Source: Xylaria sp. FL1777 (lineage: Eukaryota > Ascomycota > Sordariomycetes > Xylariales > Xylariaceae). From it: a stretch of DNA of 64,000 nt. Made by a program: the position numbers and the translations under genes. Each line of letters opens with the position of its first letter. Positions within the stretch are counted from its first letter, which is position 1. Where the stretch lies: NCBI GenBank assembly GCA_022578965.1, contig MU400673.1, forward strand, positions 2,566 through 66,565. Reading direction: 5' to 3'. The notes under the pieces were generated by a model that saw nothing but the letters and a program-made list of their open reading frames with translations, did no database searches and had not been told where the DNA came from. Of the stretch, positions 49,201-62,500 are shown one piece after another.

Positions 49201-52200
49201 TTAAAGGCATTTTTGCATTTTTTTTTATATAAGAAGAAAAGGCATAAAAACGCTTTTGCTATTAGAAATAACGTTTATGCTTGCAATACTAGCATTAGCT
49301 AAAACGTTTAGATTTAGTGTTATTTTTTATAACATAAGAGTTATTATATAGCAAATTTTTTTTTTTTATTTTTACTTATAAATAATAAAATTTAAAATAA
49401 TAGCACTTTTATTTTAAAGGCTTTAGTTAAACAAAACGTATAAGCTGCAGTTTAAAAAGCATGCTGCTTTTTAAGCTTAGCAGATTTAAATGCTAAAAAG
49501 CGCTTTATTTGCTATTATAAATATTATAGCAATTTATATATTAAGATTATACTAAGAAATGTTCGATTAATTAAGTATAAATAGCTTTACTTCTGCAAAT
49601 AAAAAAATATTTTTAAAGGTTAATTATAGTTGCTAATTATTATGCATAGTTTATTTATAATTTGGTTTACTATTAATTTTAAGAATTAAAGCAGCTTTAT
49701 AATTTTTAAAATAGCGCTTTTTAAAAACTTAGTACAAGCTAAAGCACTAAATAAGTACTAAGTAAACTTTAATAGTAATTAATAAAGCTTTAAATTTGCT
49801 AAAACTATATATTAAAATCTTATAGTTACTACTTAAATGTTTTAAATATATATAAACACGTTTATTAAAAACGTAGTAAAAACTAAAGCATTTAGTAAAG
49901 TTGCTACATATTATAGTATAGTAAAAAGCAATAGTTAAAGAAGCTTTTATTTGTATAAAATGTTATAGCTAGCTAGCAATACTATAATGTATAAACTAAT
50001 TAATAACTTAGCTACTAATAGGATTCCAGGCTTAAAGAAGCGCATTATTAGCTATATAGATTCTTTTTTTAACGAAGTGCGCTATGCTTACTAAGTAATT
50101 AAAATTTAAAATATTAATAAAAAAAATAATGTTTAAATAACAATTTAATTAATAATGTTAGCTATACTATTACTTATATTAACATCTTAAATATATTAAA
50201 GCATTTTTAGTTTAATAAAACATTATTAATGTTATATATAAAACAATAGTATGCTTTTTTAAACGCTTGTAATAACTATTACGCTTATATAAACACTTAT
50301 TAAAAAAAACCACATAAAAAAACAGTTTGTTAATTTAGCTATTTTTAAACGTTAGTAAAAGTAACACATGTAACTAAAAATAGCTTCGTTAAAATTAAAA
50401 AAAACTATTTGCGTATTAGCAAAACTAATTTAACTATAGCATTAATATTTTAATGCAACTATAACTTTACATTTTTATAAAAACGCTTTTAAACTTTTTT
50501 TATTATATACTATGTGCTAAATTATATAACAAAAGCGCTAATTAAACATTATAAACTTATAGTGTTTGCAAAAAAAATCTTAAATTAAATAGCGCAATAT
50601 TAACAGAAATAACTCTATAAAAAAAACATAAAAAAAATAAAAAGCAATTTTATTGTACTATTCTTTATAACAAATAATAAAGCTAATATAGTTTTTTGCA
50701 GGTTTATAGCTTTGCTTTTTAATAAGCTAGCAACTGCTTAAAAGTTTTTAGCTATTAAAGTTTATGCTAATTTGCTTAAAATGTTAAACTATTATTTATT
50801 TATAAAAAACTAAGCTATAGTTAACTTTAACTACTTTTATATTTATGTATTAAAGGTTTTCTTATAGTATATAATTAACTGCTTTAGTTTTAATGCTATT
50901 TAGCTATTATTAAACTTATTAAGCAAAAAAAGTTAGGTTTTTTTTTATATGTAAGTTTATGCGCATAAAGAAACAATGCTTTAAAACATATGTTTATATA
51001 ATTATATAAGTAGCTTTTATTTTACAAAAAAACTAAAAAAGGAATTATTACTACATTATTTTTTAATAAACAAAAATACTTTTTTTTTTAAAAAAATAGT
51101 TTAAAAGCTTATTAATAAAAAGCAGATTTTAGTTTTTAGTAAACAACTTATTAACAACATAAATATAAACGATCCAAATTAAAGCGTTATACTAAGGCTT
51201 TTATTATTTGTTCTATAGCATTGTTTTAGTACTTTAATTAAAATGCTTGCTTTTAAACTTTAGAATTATTATTGCGCTTAGTTAAATAGCAGGCTTTTAT
51301 TTAAAGTTAAAAATTTAAATTAGCTAAAAAAGTTAAAAAAAAAAGCAGCAAAAAACGCTAAAGCATAAAAAAATTAACAAGCTAATTTAATAAATAACAA
51401 TAACTTACTATTTAATAATAATTAGCAATTAATAAACGTGAAAAAAAACTAGCTAAAGAAATTTTTGCATTTTTTATGCTATAATTTTAACTAGTTTAAA
51501 TAGTTACTTAAAAAAATAAATAAGCTACTTAGTATATTAAATAACCTTAAATAACTTATTTAGCAAGCAAACATTAAAAATATTAAAAATGTACGTTTTA
51601 ATATATTTACTAAAAATTAAACAGATATTTTTAACTAAATAAAAAATAGTAAAAATAGTAATAATGTTATACTAGCTAAACAAATTAGCATTATATTAAT
51701 ATAACTAATACAACCCAAATTAGCAATTTTAAAAAACTACATTAAAAAAAAAAATAAGTATATTATTTTAAAAAGGCTAAATTATATATATAACTATAAA
51801 AACCTAGTTAAAAAAAGTAAGTTTATAATACTAAGTTTTAAGTTTAACTAGAACTAATAGTATTTTTAAATATTAGCATTAAATAATTTCGAAAGTAATA
51901 TTGCTTTTATTAAATATTTTCTTTTAATAAAATATTGCATTATTAGCTATATAATATATGCAAAGAAAAGTTTAAATGTAAAATAAAGTAAAGCAGTTTT
52001 GCTTGTATACTAAAAGCTTAACTTTAATACTAATGCAGTACAAAAAAATGTATTAAAACTACTTATTACTATTGGTTTTTTAAGAAAATAAAGCAGCACT
52101 AAAAAATCTATTGTTATTTAAGCTATATATAAAGTGTTTTTTTGGTTAAAAAAAAAAATAAAATATTAATTACTGCTTTTATTAAAAGTATAGCAGTAAA

Positions 52201-54020
52201 TATTAATAGCGTTATAATATATTTAGCAATAAAGTTTAAAGTACGCAATAAATAAACTTTTTAAAGTTTAATATTAAAAAATAAAAGTACTATATAACTA
52301 TAACAAAATAAGCTTATTTTTATTATTAATAAAATTAGCATAGTTTTAGCTAAACTTTTATTTTAAGTTAAAAAAGCTATACATAAAAACTATAATATAA
52401 AAAATAAAAAATAATTTAGTAGCTTTTTATATATTTTTATAGCTAGCAACTTTGCTTAGTTTTTTTTAATAAGTAGCATATTGCTAGCTAAAAGTTTAAT
52501 AAATTTAATAGCTTTTATATAAGCAACATATAGCTATACTTTAAATAAGCACTTAACGCATAAAAAATGAAAAAAATGCTAATAATAAAACTTAAAAAGT
52601 AATAATTATAATTTTAGTAATTAATATATATAAAATATAAATAATAAATATAAAAGTTATATTATTTATAAAGCTATTAAAATTATAAGCAACAGTAATA
52701 AAAAAGTAATAACTGCTTAAATTACTTGCGTTATTAAAAAAGCTAAAGGTTTAGCACTAATAAAAAACGTTGCAAAATTAGTTTGCTTAAAACAGCAAAT
52801 AAAAGCATAAAGTAATATATAATTGCGTAGTTTTTTAAATTAATTCTGCTTTAAAATTTAAACTAAAAAAAACTAAAATATACTAAATGCTTAAGCAACA
52901 AATAACTTTTTATTGCTTTATTTTGGGCTTATTAATAGATTTTAACTTATTATACATAATAATAAGCTATAGCATATTATTAACTTTAAAGCAGCATAGT
53001 TGTTTTTATAGTATAATAACTATGTTTTATTTTTATTTATTTTTTTGTTAAAACATAAGCTAAGTATACTAACAATAAAATACTTTACTAAAGTTTAAGA
53101 ATACTTATATGCATAAATAAATGCAAGTAGTAAAAAAAAAAAGAAAAGTTTTTATAAGAACATAAGATTTAACTTAGCTATTTTAGCTTATAATTTATTT
53201 AGTAAAAAAATGCTAATTATTATAATAACTAATATTTATTCTAGTTTAAGTATAATAAACAGAAGTGAATTTTTAGCGAAAAAGTTTATTTTGTTTTTTA
53301 TAGTAATATATATTTGCTTAGCGCTAAGTGTTTATTTTTATATAAAACTGCTTGCTTGTGTTTTTATTAAAAAAGTAAATAACAAAATAATATATTATTT
53401 AGCTTTAAAAAGTAATATTATACTATTGTTTTTTAGTTCTAAAAAACAAAAAGTAAAAGTACTAAAAGTTATTAAATTGCTTGTTATTTTTAGTTAAACA
53501 AGTATAGCTTATATAACTAGCTTAGCTATAATTAAATATAAGGCTTAAAAAAAAACGTTCTTTAAAATTGCTTTATGTTTAAACAGAATAGCAAATAGTA
53601 GCAAAAAAACTAACAATAAAAAAAAAGGCAGCAAAAAATTCTTATTTATATATGTTTAATTGTTAAGGTTTATTAATTTAAATGGCATATAGTTGCTTAA
53701 TAATATAAAGCTAAATGTTTTTTTAAATACCCGCTTTTTTGTTAATCGCTAAGCATTAATAAATAAATTAAATAGTATAAACATAAAAACTAAATTAAAG
53801 AACAAATCTATTAATATAAAAGAAAAAAAGATATAAAATAATTAAAATCTTATAATATATTAACTACTTGCTAAATAATCTGCATATTAAACAAAGGACT
53901 AATAGTTTTTAGCTTAAAAAATTAAGTTGTAGTAATTATAAGCATTAAAATAATAAAGCCCTTAAAGACATAAAATAATATTATATTTAGTAGTAATACA
54001 TTATATATATTAGTTAAACT

Positions 54021-54058
54021 AATTAATTACTTAATTAATTAGTTAATTAATTAATTAA
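54021..54058. repeat. AATT tetramer array
   Basis: Run of TTAA/AATT units, self-complementary throughout. A second array, (AATT)n, lies at 54167-54195. Confidence 0.85.
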
Positions 54059-54166
54059 ACTTTTTATATTAATATATTTTATTATATTATAAATAAAGTT
54101 TGCTATATTTAAAACTTTTTAAAAAGTATATAAAGTAGCTAAAGCTTTATATTTAACGTTAAAGTA

Positions 54167-54195
54167 AATTAATTAATTAATTAATTAATTAATAA
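54167..54195. repeat. AATT tetramer array, second
   Basis: Seven perfect AATT units, about 110 bases after the array at 54021-54058. Confidence 0.9.
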
Positions 54196-57100
54196 TATAT
54201 TAACTACTAAAAATGCTTAGCTTAACTATTTAATATATTTAGTTTATTAATTAAGCTAGCGCTGCTTTAGCAACTTTTATATAAAAGCTGCTTTTATGCT
54301 ATATGCGCATTTATGTTTTTTTTTTACTACTTTACTTTTTTACTTCTTATAAAAAAGGTGGGTTTTTTATAATAGTTAGTATGTTTTTTAGCTTACTTAC
54401 TGTTTTTTTAAACTTATTAATAGCTAACTATAGCATTAATAGCGTACTAATTAGCTAAATAAACAAATAGTGCTTATAGAACAAAAAAAAAGAAAAAAAG
54501 TTGTTATATGTTTTTTAATATTACTTTTTTTCTGATTTAAGGCACTTTTTAAGTTTTAAAATAGCTAGCTTATAGCACACTTTAAAACTTATAAAAAGCT
54601 TATGCTTTCTTTAATATATATGCTTAACTAACTTTTTTACATATAGCTATATGAAATATATAAATAAGTAATAAAATAGATTATAATAAATAAAGTAATT
54701 ATATAATATGTTTAAGCATAGCTTAGTTATAATATAGTTAAACAAAGAGTATATTTGTTTTTTTATAAACTTAGTAATAGATTTAAAACATATAAAAAGA
54801 ACAAACAGTAAAAGTTATAAAAGTTTAGCATTAATTAAGCATGTTTTATTTAATTATTTTATTTCTTTAATACTAATTAATTTACTATACTAAAATATAT
54901 ACTATATAGTTTATTTAGTACATAAAAGTATTAAACTAGTATTTATAGCTATACTACTTCATTTTATGCTATTTTATTTTAGTAGTAATAATAAAATTAG
55001 TGCTAAGAACTAAAAAGTATAATTACTCTATATTTAAAAAAAAAAAAAAAAAAACGCAAAACGCTTATGATTTTTAGCAGCAACAAAAATATTAGCACTA
55101 CTTAAGTTATTAATATAATAAACAATAGCTATATATTTATAAATGCTAGCAGCAATAAAAATAGTAACATTACTTAGGTTATTAAAGCGAAAATTAAAAA
55201 CTAAAAATATTATGTTTTTAATAAAATTCGTCTTTAAGCATTACTTTTTACTATAAGCGTTATAATTAGTATAGCTTAATTTTTAGTATATAATTATTAG
55301 CTAAAAAGTTAGTTTTGCTACTATTGTTTATTATACTAATAATTAATCTTTTTTTAGTAATATTATTAAGCTTTTTATTAAAGCTTTTTATTTTTTACTT
55401 TTAAAATGCCCTTTTTGCAAAACAATAAACTAGGTTTAATAAGCCTACTAAAAAAACTAATTTAAAACGTAAAAACAGCATATATAAAAAGTAATATTAT
55501 ATGCAATTATTACATAATTATATATTTTATTTAAAAAGCATAATTATAACAAGACTTGTTTTTTTTTTTTTATTAGCATTATTGCTAAATAACAACTAGT
55601 TTTATTTAACTCTTTAAATTTCTTTTAAATAGGCTTACAGTTATAAATATATTTTTAATTCTTAGTGCTTAAGACTTTTTTTTTGCATAAATAAATTGCC
55701 GAGGTAAAAAAAGAAGCTATAATAATATAAATATTTGTTGTTAAAATCTGTGGGGTTAAAAAAAAAATATAAATCTGTTTAGCATTGCATTTAAAACCTC
55801 TGTTTAATATTAATTTTAAGGTATAATATAACTTAAAATTCAAAAAGTTAATAAATATTTAAAAAAAACCAGATTTAATTACATTATTAATAATTTTACT
55901 ACAAAGTTAATACTAAATAACAAAAAATTAAAGGTAGAAAAACAGTTAGCTATAATAGCTTTATGCTAACTAAAAGCTTAAAGCTATTAAAAAAAAGAAA
56001 AATAACTGCTATGCTTTACTTTTATAAAAGAATTAATTAATAAACTACTAGTTAAGCTTTTATATATTAATCTTTGCAAAAGCGGAAAATTGTTTATATA
56101 TAAGGCTTAAAATCTAGCTGCTGCTTTAATTTAGGTTATAGGCTTAATACTATTTAAACAGTGTTTTAAATGCTTAAAAGAACATAGCAAATTTTTTAGC
56201 TGCGTTATTTCTTGTTTAGCAGATTATTAATCTTAAATATAATATATATGTGTTAGTTATTATTACAAAAGTAAAAAATCCTTTTATTTATTTAAAGAAT
56301 TTTATATATATTAGCTATTTAATTTGCTATTTATACTATATAATATTTACTAATAAAGTAAAATTAATAAAGAATTAATTTTTTAATGTTATAATTTTAA
56401 TACTACTAAAATTTTTATTACTTTTTATAGACTAAAAACTAGTTTTATAAATATATAATAAAAAAGATTTATTTATGTTTACTATTGCTTATAAAAGCAA
56501 ATATTTATAAAATAGCTATATTGCAATTAAAAATAGCATTAAGACAATAAACGCTAATTATAATACTTAAAAACAAATAAAGTTATTTATTTTAAAAAAA
56601 GCTTATATTTAAGATGCTTTAAACAAAAACGTTTATAGCATTAAACTAACTATTAAGTGTACTTAATACACTAAAAAGAAATGGCTTTTTTATAAGTGTT
56701 TTGCAAAACTGTTTTAAAATGCTATAAAGCAGCTTTATTTAAATATGTGTTTTAATAATATAAAAACAAATAAAACTAATTATATATTAAATAATATATT
56801 ACTACAAAAAGTAAAACAAGTATTGCTTGCTATAAAAAACATTAATTTTATTATAAAAGAAATTAATTTTATTATTTCACAAGAATTTAGATGATTTTTT
56901 TACTTAGAAAAAATAACTAACAATAATTACTAGATATTTTACTTTTATAATATATGTGCTACTACAATTAAATTAATAAATAGCTAAAATAACTAATAAA
57001 TTTAAAAAAAAAACAAATCTAAAATTAAAACTTAAATATTATAAAGTTTTTTATAATAACTTATAACTTATTTACTAACCTAAAAAAACTAAACTTATAT

Positions 57101-58676
57101 TAATTAATACTAGTTACATATTATAAAATATTGCTATTTATTATAATTATAGCAAAAAACTCAGAAGTATGTATATAGCATAATAAACTACTTAAACTTA
57201 GGCTATTTTTTTATATTTTATACTGCTAATAAAGCAGCTATTTTTAGCGTGCGTTATATATTTGCTTAAGTAAAAATAAGGTTTTTTTGCGTAAATTGTT
57301 CTGTTTATTTTTTGACTTAACTAATTAATTATGCTTATGTTTTAATTATTGCTAGTGTTTTTTTTACTTTATAGTTACTTACTTTATAAACCAAACATAA
57401 AAAGTATAATAGTAGTTTATTTTAGCTAATAATAATAAGAAATGTTTTAATATATAGCAGTTAAAACATATGTTATTTAATAGTAATAATAAATAGTTTA
57501 GTTTAGCAATCTGCTATTTAATTAACATAAAATATAAGTTAACTATAATATAATATATAGCTTTAGTAGTAAAGTTTTAATTGTTAATTAATTTAAGTAT
57601 AATAATTATATAGCTATAAGCTTTAATAGTTTAACATAATATATATATAATAAATTTATATTTATAGGAGTTATTTTAGTGCTAAGCGTAATATAACGCT
57701 TTACTTAAAAACAAAGTTTTTAGTTTTGCATTATTAACTAGTTAACTATTATTTAGCTTTAAATAGCAGAACATAAAACGTAAAAAGTTAAGCGCTATAT
57801 TTATTGCTTAAATATTAAGCAAACTATAATAATTATAAATAAGTGGCTAGTTTGCTATAATACTAATTTTATGTATTGCTAATAGTTCTTAAAAGTTATT
57901 ACTATTAAAAGGAAAATTGTTGTAAATTTTTAATAAATATGTAAGCCTAGCAAAATTTGTTAATTAAGTATAAAAAAATAAAAACTAACAGTATTATATA
58001 GCATACTATGCAGCTATAATTATAAAACCTTAGAGTACTTTAGCTAAACTACTACTAGTTATTAAACAGCAGCTAAAAGCAATAATTAATACATTAATAT
58101 AGTTTATATAAGTATTAATAACATATATGAGCTATTTTTTAAGTTAATAACTATTGCTAAAAAGCTTAAAGTAAATAAAAAAGCAGCATAATATAGCAAA
58201 TGAAATAATAATATAACTAGATTTTTATTAACTAAAATAAGTTGTTTTTAAAGGATAAAAAACATAAAGATATAATTTAAAACAGTATAGTTATAATAAA
58301 ACTATATATAATTTTGATTTTTTTATAAAAAGCAATATATTTAATGATTAATAAATAAAAGTTTGTTATAATTAATAAAAGCAATATATAGCAAGGCAAA
58401 AAAATTTACCTTTATTTTATATATTTTATTACAAGGATATATTATAAAAACATAAAACATTAAAACATTTTAGTAAGGATTAAACTAGTATAGCTATTAA
58501 TTAAACAAAGGTATTATAGCGTAAGCATTCTTAATGCTAATAGCATATAGTATATACTGCTTAAACCTAACAGAAAGTATAAAACAAAAGCGTATTAGTT
58601 CTTAAAAAGATCAAAATAAATGTATTAAAAGCATTTTTAATAATTAAAAGAAAAAAAAAAAAAATGCTATATATAC

Positions 58677-58708
58677 AAAAAACAAGCAGCTTTAATTGCT
58701 TGTTTTTT
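58677..58708. repeat. 12-bp stem hairpin
   Basis: AAAAAACAAGCA (58677-58688) pairs exactly with TGCTTGTTTTTT (58697-58708) across 8 bases. Its T-tail resembles a terminator shape, but no gene is adjacent and it may be chance in AT-rich DNA. Confidence 0.6.
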
Positions 58709-59526
58709 TAAAACAAGATCTGATAATATTTTTTAGTATTATTAATACTTAAAACGTAGTAGCTATAAGTATTAATGCTAGTATGTATAGCTTAAAAAAT
58801 ATGTATTTATAAAAGCTTTTAGTAGCTAAATATAGCTTAGTTATATAGCTAAGCATTAAAATATTATTGCAATGTTTTTGTTTTTATAGTGAACTTTTTA
58901 TAAACTATATTACTAAAAATAGCTATATTTTAATTATTAACTTTAATTAATTCTGTTTTGTTTAAATGCTAAATTCTTAATGTTTTAATTAATTAAGTAT
59001 ATTTAAAGGTAGTTATAAAATAAATATACTATATTTCTTTTTTATATTTAAAAAAGGAGTATAGTTCTTATAAGCTTTTTTGCTTTATTTTAATATAAAA
59101 AAATACAAAAATTAAGGTATTTATAAGCTTTTATAAATATATTATGCAGTAAAACAACATAAAACAATATATTATTTTAAAAAAGAAAATAACTAATAAT
59201 GCTATAATAGCGTATTTTGTAGTATTATGTTATATTTACTTAGCAATATATTTTAATTATAACGTAAAAAACTAAAGGTTATATAGCAAGTTAAGCTAAA
59301 GCGTTAACTTTTTATTTTTATTTAAGTAGCTTTTTTGGTAAAATGTTAAGTTAGCTAAAGCTTAAAATAACTATTTAATATAACGTTAGCTAATTAATTT
59401 TAATTAACTAAATTTAACTACTTGTATTAAAAGCAATAATTTGCTACTTTATTATAAATATAATTTGTATTAAGTTAAACGTATTTATTAATTAAAAGAA
59501 GTATAAATTAGTAAGTAAGTAAATAA

Positions 59527-59572
59527 GTTAACTAGTTAATTAACTAGCTAGCTAATTAGCTAACTAGTTAAC
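59527..59572. repeat. 46-bp near-perfect palindrome
   Basis: Starts and ends GTTAAC. 20 of 23 symmetric positions pair, and all three mismatched pairs are transition differences. A short GTAAGTAAGT array lies just to the left. Confidence 0.8.
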
Positions 59573-62500
59573 TAAGCGCTTTAGTTTAAAACTTAGTTAA
59601 AATAGTAATATTTATAGCAATAATTAATTAATATAAAAACAAAAGTGTTATACTTTTAGTAAAGTTTATAGCTATATATATTAAGTAAGTTAATTAATTA
59701 AGTAAATATAAGTTAGCCTACAAAGCTATTAATATTATTAAGTAACTATATAGTTAAAAAAAAGTCCTAAAAACAACCTAGAATAACTTGTATACTATAA
59801 GCTATCTAAAAAAATATAAATACTTTTAAAACAGTATAAATTATATTGCATATAAAGTACCTCGGTTTTTAAAGAAATTTTAAACGTTTATAAAATTTGT
59901 AAAGTTTATATATTAATAGCACAGCAAAAGCATAAAAGTATTACTGCTTAAAAACAAAATTCTTAAATTAAGAAATAAAAGTATTTTAAGATTAGCATTA
60001 ATTGTACTATGCACTAAGTATTTTAAAAAACTTAAAAAAGTATTAGTTCGAAAAGTTAAATAGTTTAATAGAAGTGTTTAGTTATAAAATTATTAAAAAT
60101 AAAAAGGCCAGCAAAAATATAATAAACCAATTATTTAATTTAAGCTATTTTACTAAAAGTATTATTAAGTTGTAATTAGTATATATTTAAAAGCAGTTTA
60201 TATAAGTTAATACTACAAAAAAAATGAGTTTAGTTTAGCAATAGCTTTACAGAACTATTTAGCTATTAAAAGTTTTAAAATAGCCTTGCAAAAATGTTTA
60301 GCTATTTTAGTTAATAGTTAGTTTATACATAGTATATATATTAATATGTTTAATTTATATTTAAACAATATAGCATATATATAAATATATATAGTTAAAA
60401 AAGTTGTTTAAAAATAAATAAAAAAAAGAGTTACTAATAAAGCTATAACTTACTTAAGTAAAGATTTTTTAAGCATTATTAAAGTTAAAAAATAAAATGT
60501 AATTTATATAAAAGTGTACTAATTGTAAAAATAGCTAACAAAGCTATATATAGCTAAAGTGCTAATTATATAAGTATTAAAAAAAATGCCTGTTTGTTTA
60601 CTTTTGTTAATTTTACTTGTTTTAATAACTAACTTTATTATTATTACTATTATTATTACTTTAGCTTATGCTTACTTTAGTATGTTTGTAGATTTAATTT
60701 ATAGCTAAAAATAGCTGCTAATTTGTTGCAGTTATTTAAAAATCTACTTTGTTTTAGCTATTATGTTTTTTGTAATATGTATTTTTATTTAGCTTAGTTT
60801 AAGTATATATGCTAATTAATATTTAGCTTTTATATATTATAAACTGCTTGTTATAATACTTTTTAGCAGTAATGTTAATTTTAAAAATAAAAGTAAATAA
60901 CTTAATGCAATAAGGTTATATTTAGCTAATATTTATAAAATATATGTTTACTAAGCATACTAAAATTTTAAAGCTGTACTATTATTATATTAGTTATATT
61001 ACAGTAGTATATAATATTTTCTTTATTGCTAGCTTTTTATTATTAACTATTAAAGTAAAATAAAGTAGCTAAATAAGCTAATTAGCTAATTAAAGTAAGT
61101 TTAAGCTAAGTTATATAATAAGAATAAAAAAGTAAATATTGCGCTAAATTTTAAAGCATAAACTTAAATATTACGAATAACATAATAAAAATTAACTATA
61201 GTTGTTTTATTTGTATTGTTATATAGCCTTTTTATTAATTGTTTTATTTTTTAATTTATATATAGCTTAATTGCTTAAATATGTAAGTTATAACTTATTT
61301 TTTTGCAATTAAAGTGTTATAGTAAATTTAGCGCAATTATACTGCTATAATTTTTTATTTATAATAAATAATACTATAAAACTTACAAGCAAACAATTTA
61401 TTATTGTTAATTTATATATTTGATTTGTTTATTAATTAATTGTTATAATTCCTATATGCAAGTTATAATATATTATATTTAGCTGCTTTAGCTAGCAATA
61501 AGCAAGATTTGCTTAGTATAAGTAGTTTAGCTATAATTAGCAACAAGCATTTAAACTAGCAGTTTTTAATTAATAAAGCCTAAAATAAACGTATAAAAAT
61601 GTTAAATTGTTTTTTTTAGCTTAGCTTGCAAAACGTTTTCATTTTTTTTAGCAAAATAGCAATTAAGTATTAAAAAGCTAATATAATTTTTAAGATAGCA
61701 TAGCTAGAAAACTTATTGCTAAAAACCCTTAAAGGGCCAAAAGAAGAAAATTTTTACTAAAAAACTAGTGCTTTTTAAAAGAAAAAACATAATTGCTTTT
61801 ATATAAATAAAAAAAATAAAAAACAAGCTTAAAAAAAAGTAAGTATTATTAAAACTTCTAAAAGTTATAATATAAGCAAATTTAACGCTTATTTATATTA
61901 AACAAATTTAAGCTTACGTATTAATATAAAAAGTAGTTAATAATTAAAAATATATTTTATTTTTTAAGCTAATACTATTTTTTATTAGAAAATAAAAAGC
62001 AAGATTTTTTAGTTGTAAGCTAGTTATTGCTTAAAGACTTTACGCAAAACGTAGCTATTGCTTTTTTATAGCACTTATTTTTAAATAAGCAAGCCTTAAA
62101 AAAAAAAAAAAAGCATACTACTTTTATAAGTAAAAAAGCTATAAAAAAATAAAGCTTACTTAATAAAACTAAAGTAATAAAGTTTTTTAAGAAGTTATAT
62201 AATAATTTAAATAAAATGTTATATAAAAATCTTTATAAAATATTAAACATTTAAATAAATAGAAAATCCAGGCTAATTTTTACTTTAAAAAAACAAAAAA
62301 AACGCGCAAAGCATAAAAAAAGGTTAATTATTTATATAATTATAACTTTAATAAACCTTTATATACTATTATTAATGCTATTAAACTAGCTATTAATATA
62401 ACTATACTAGCTGCTAAAAAAGTTATTATTAAAAAGCAGCAAATAAAACTAGCTTAACATTTTGCTTACAATTAAAACATAAATAACATTACTAAGCAAA

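Noticed and set aside
53210..53497. 95-codon frame in the AT-rich block
   Set aside because: Composed almost only of Ile, Phe, Leu, Lys, Tyr and Ser; expected from base composition. The same holds for the frames at 36721, 38749, 41225 and 55655.
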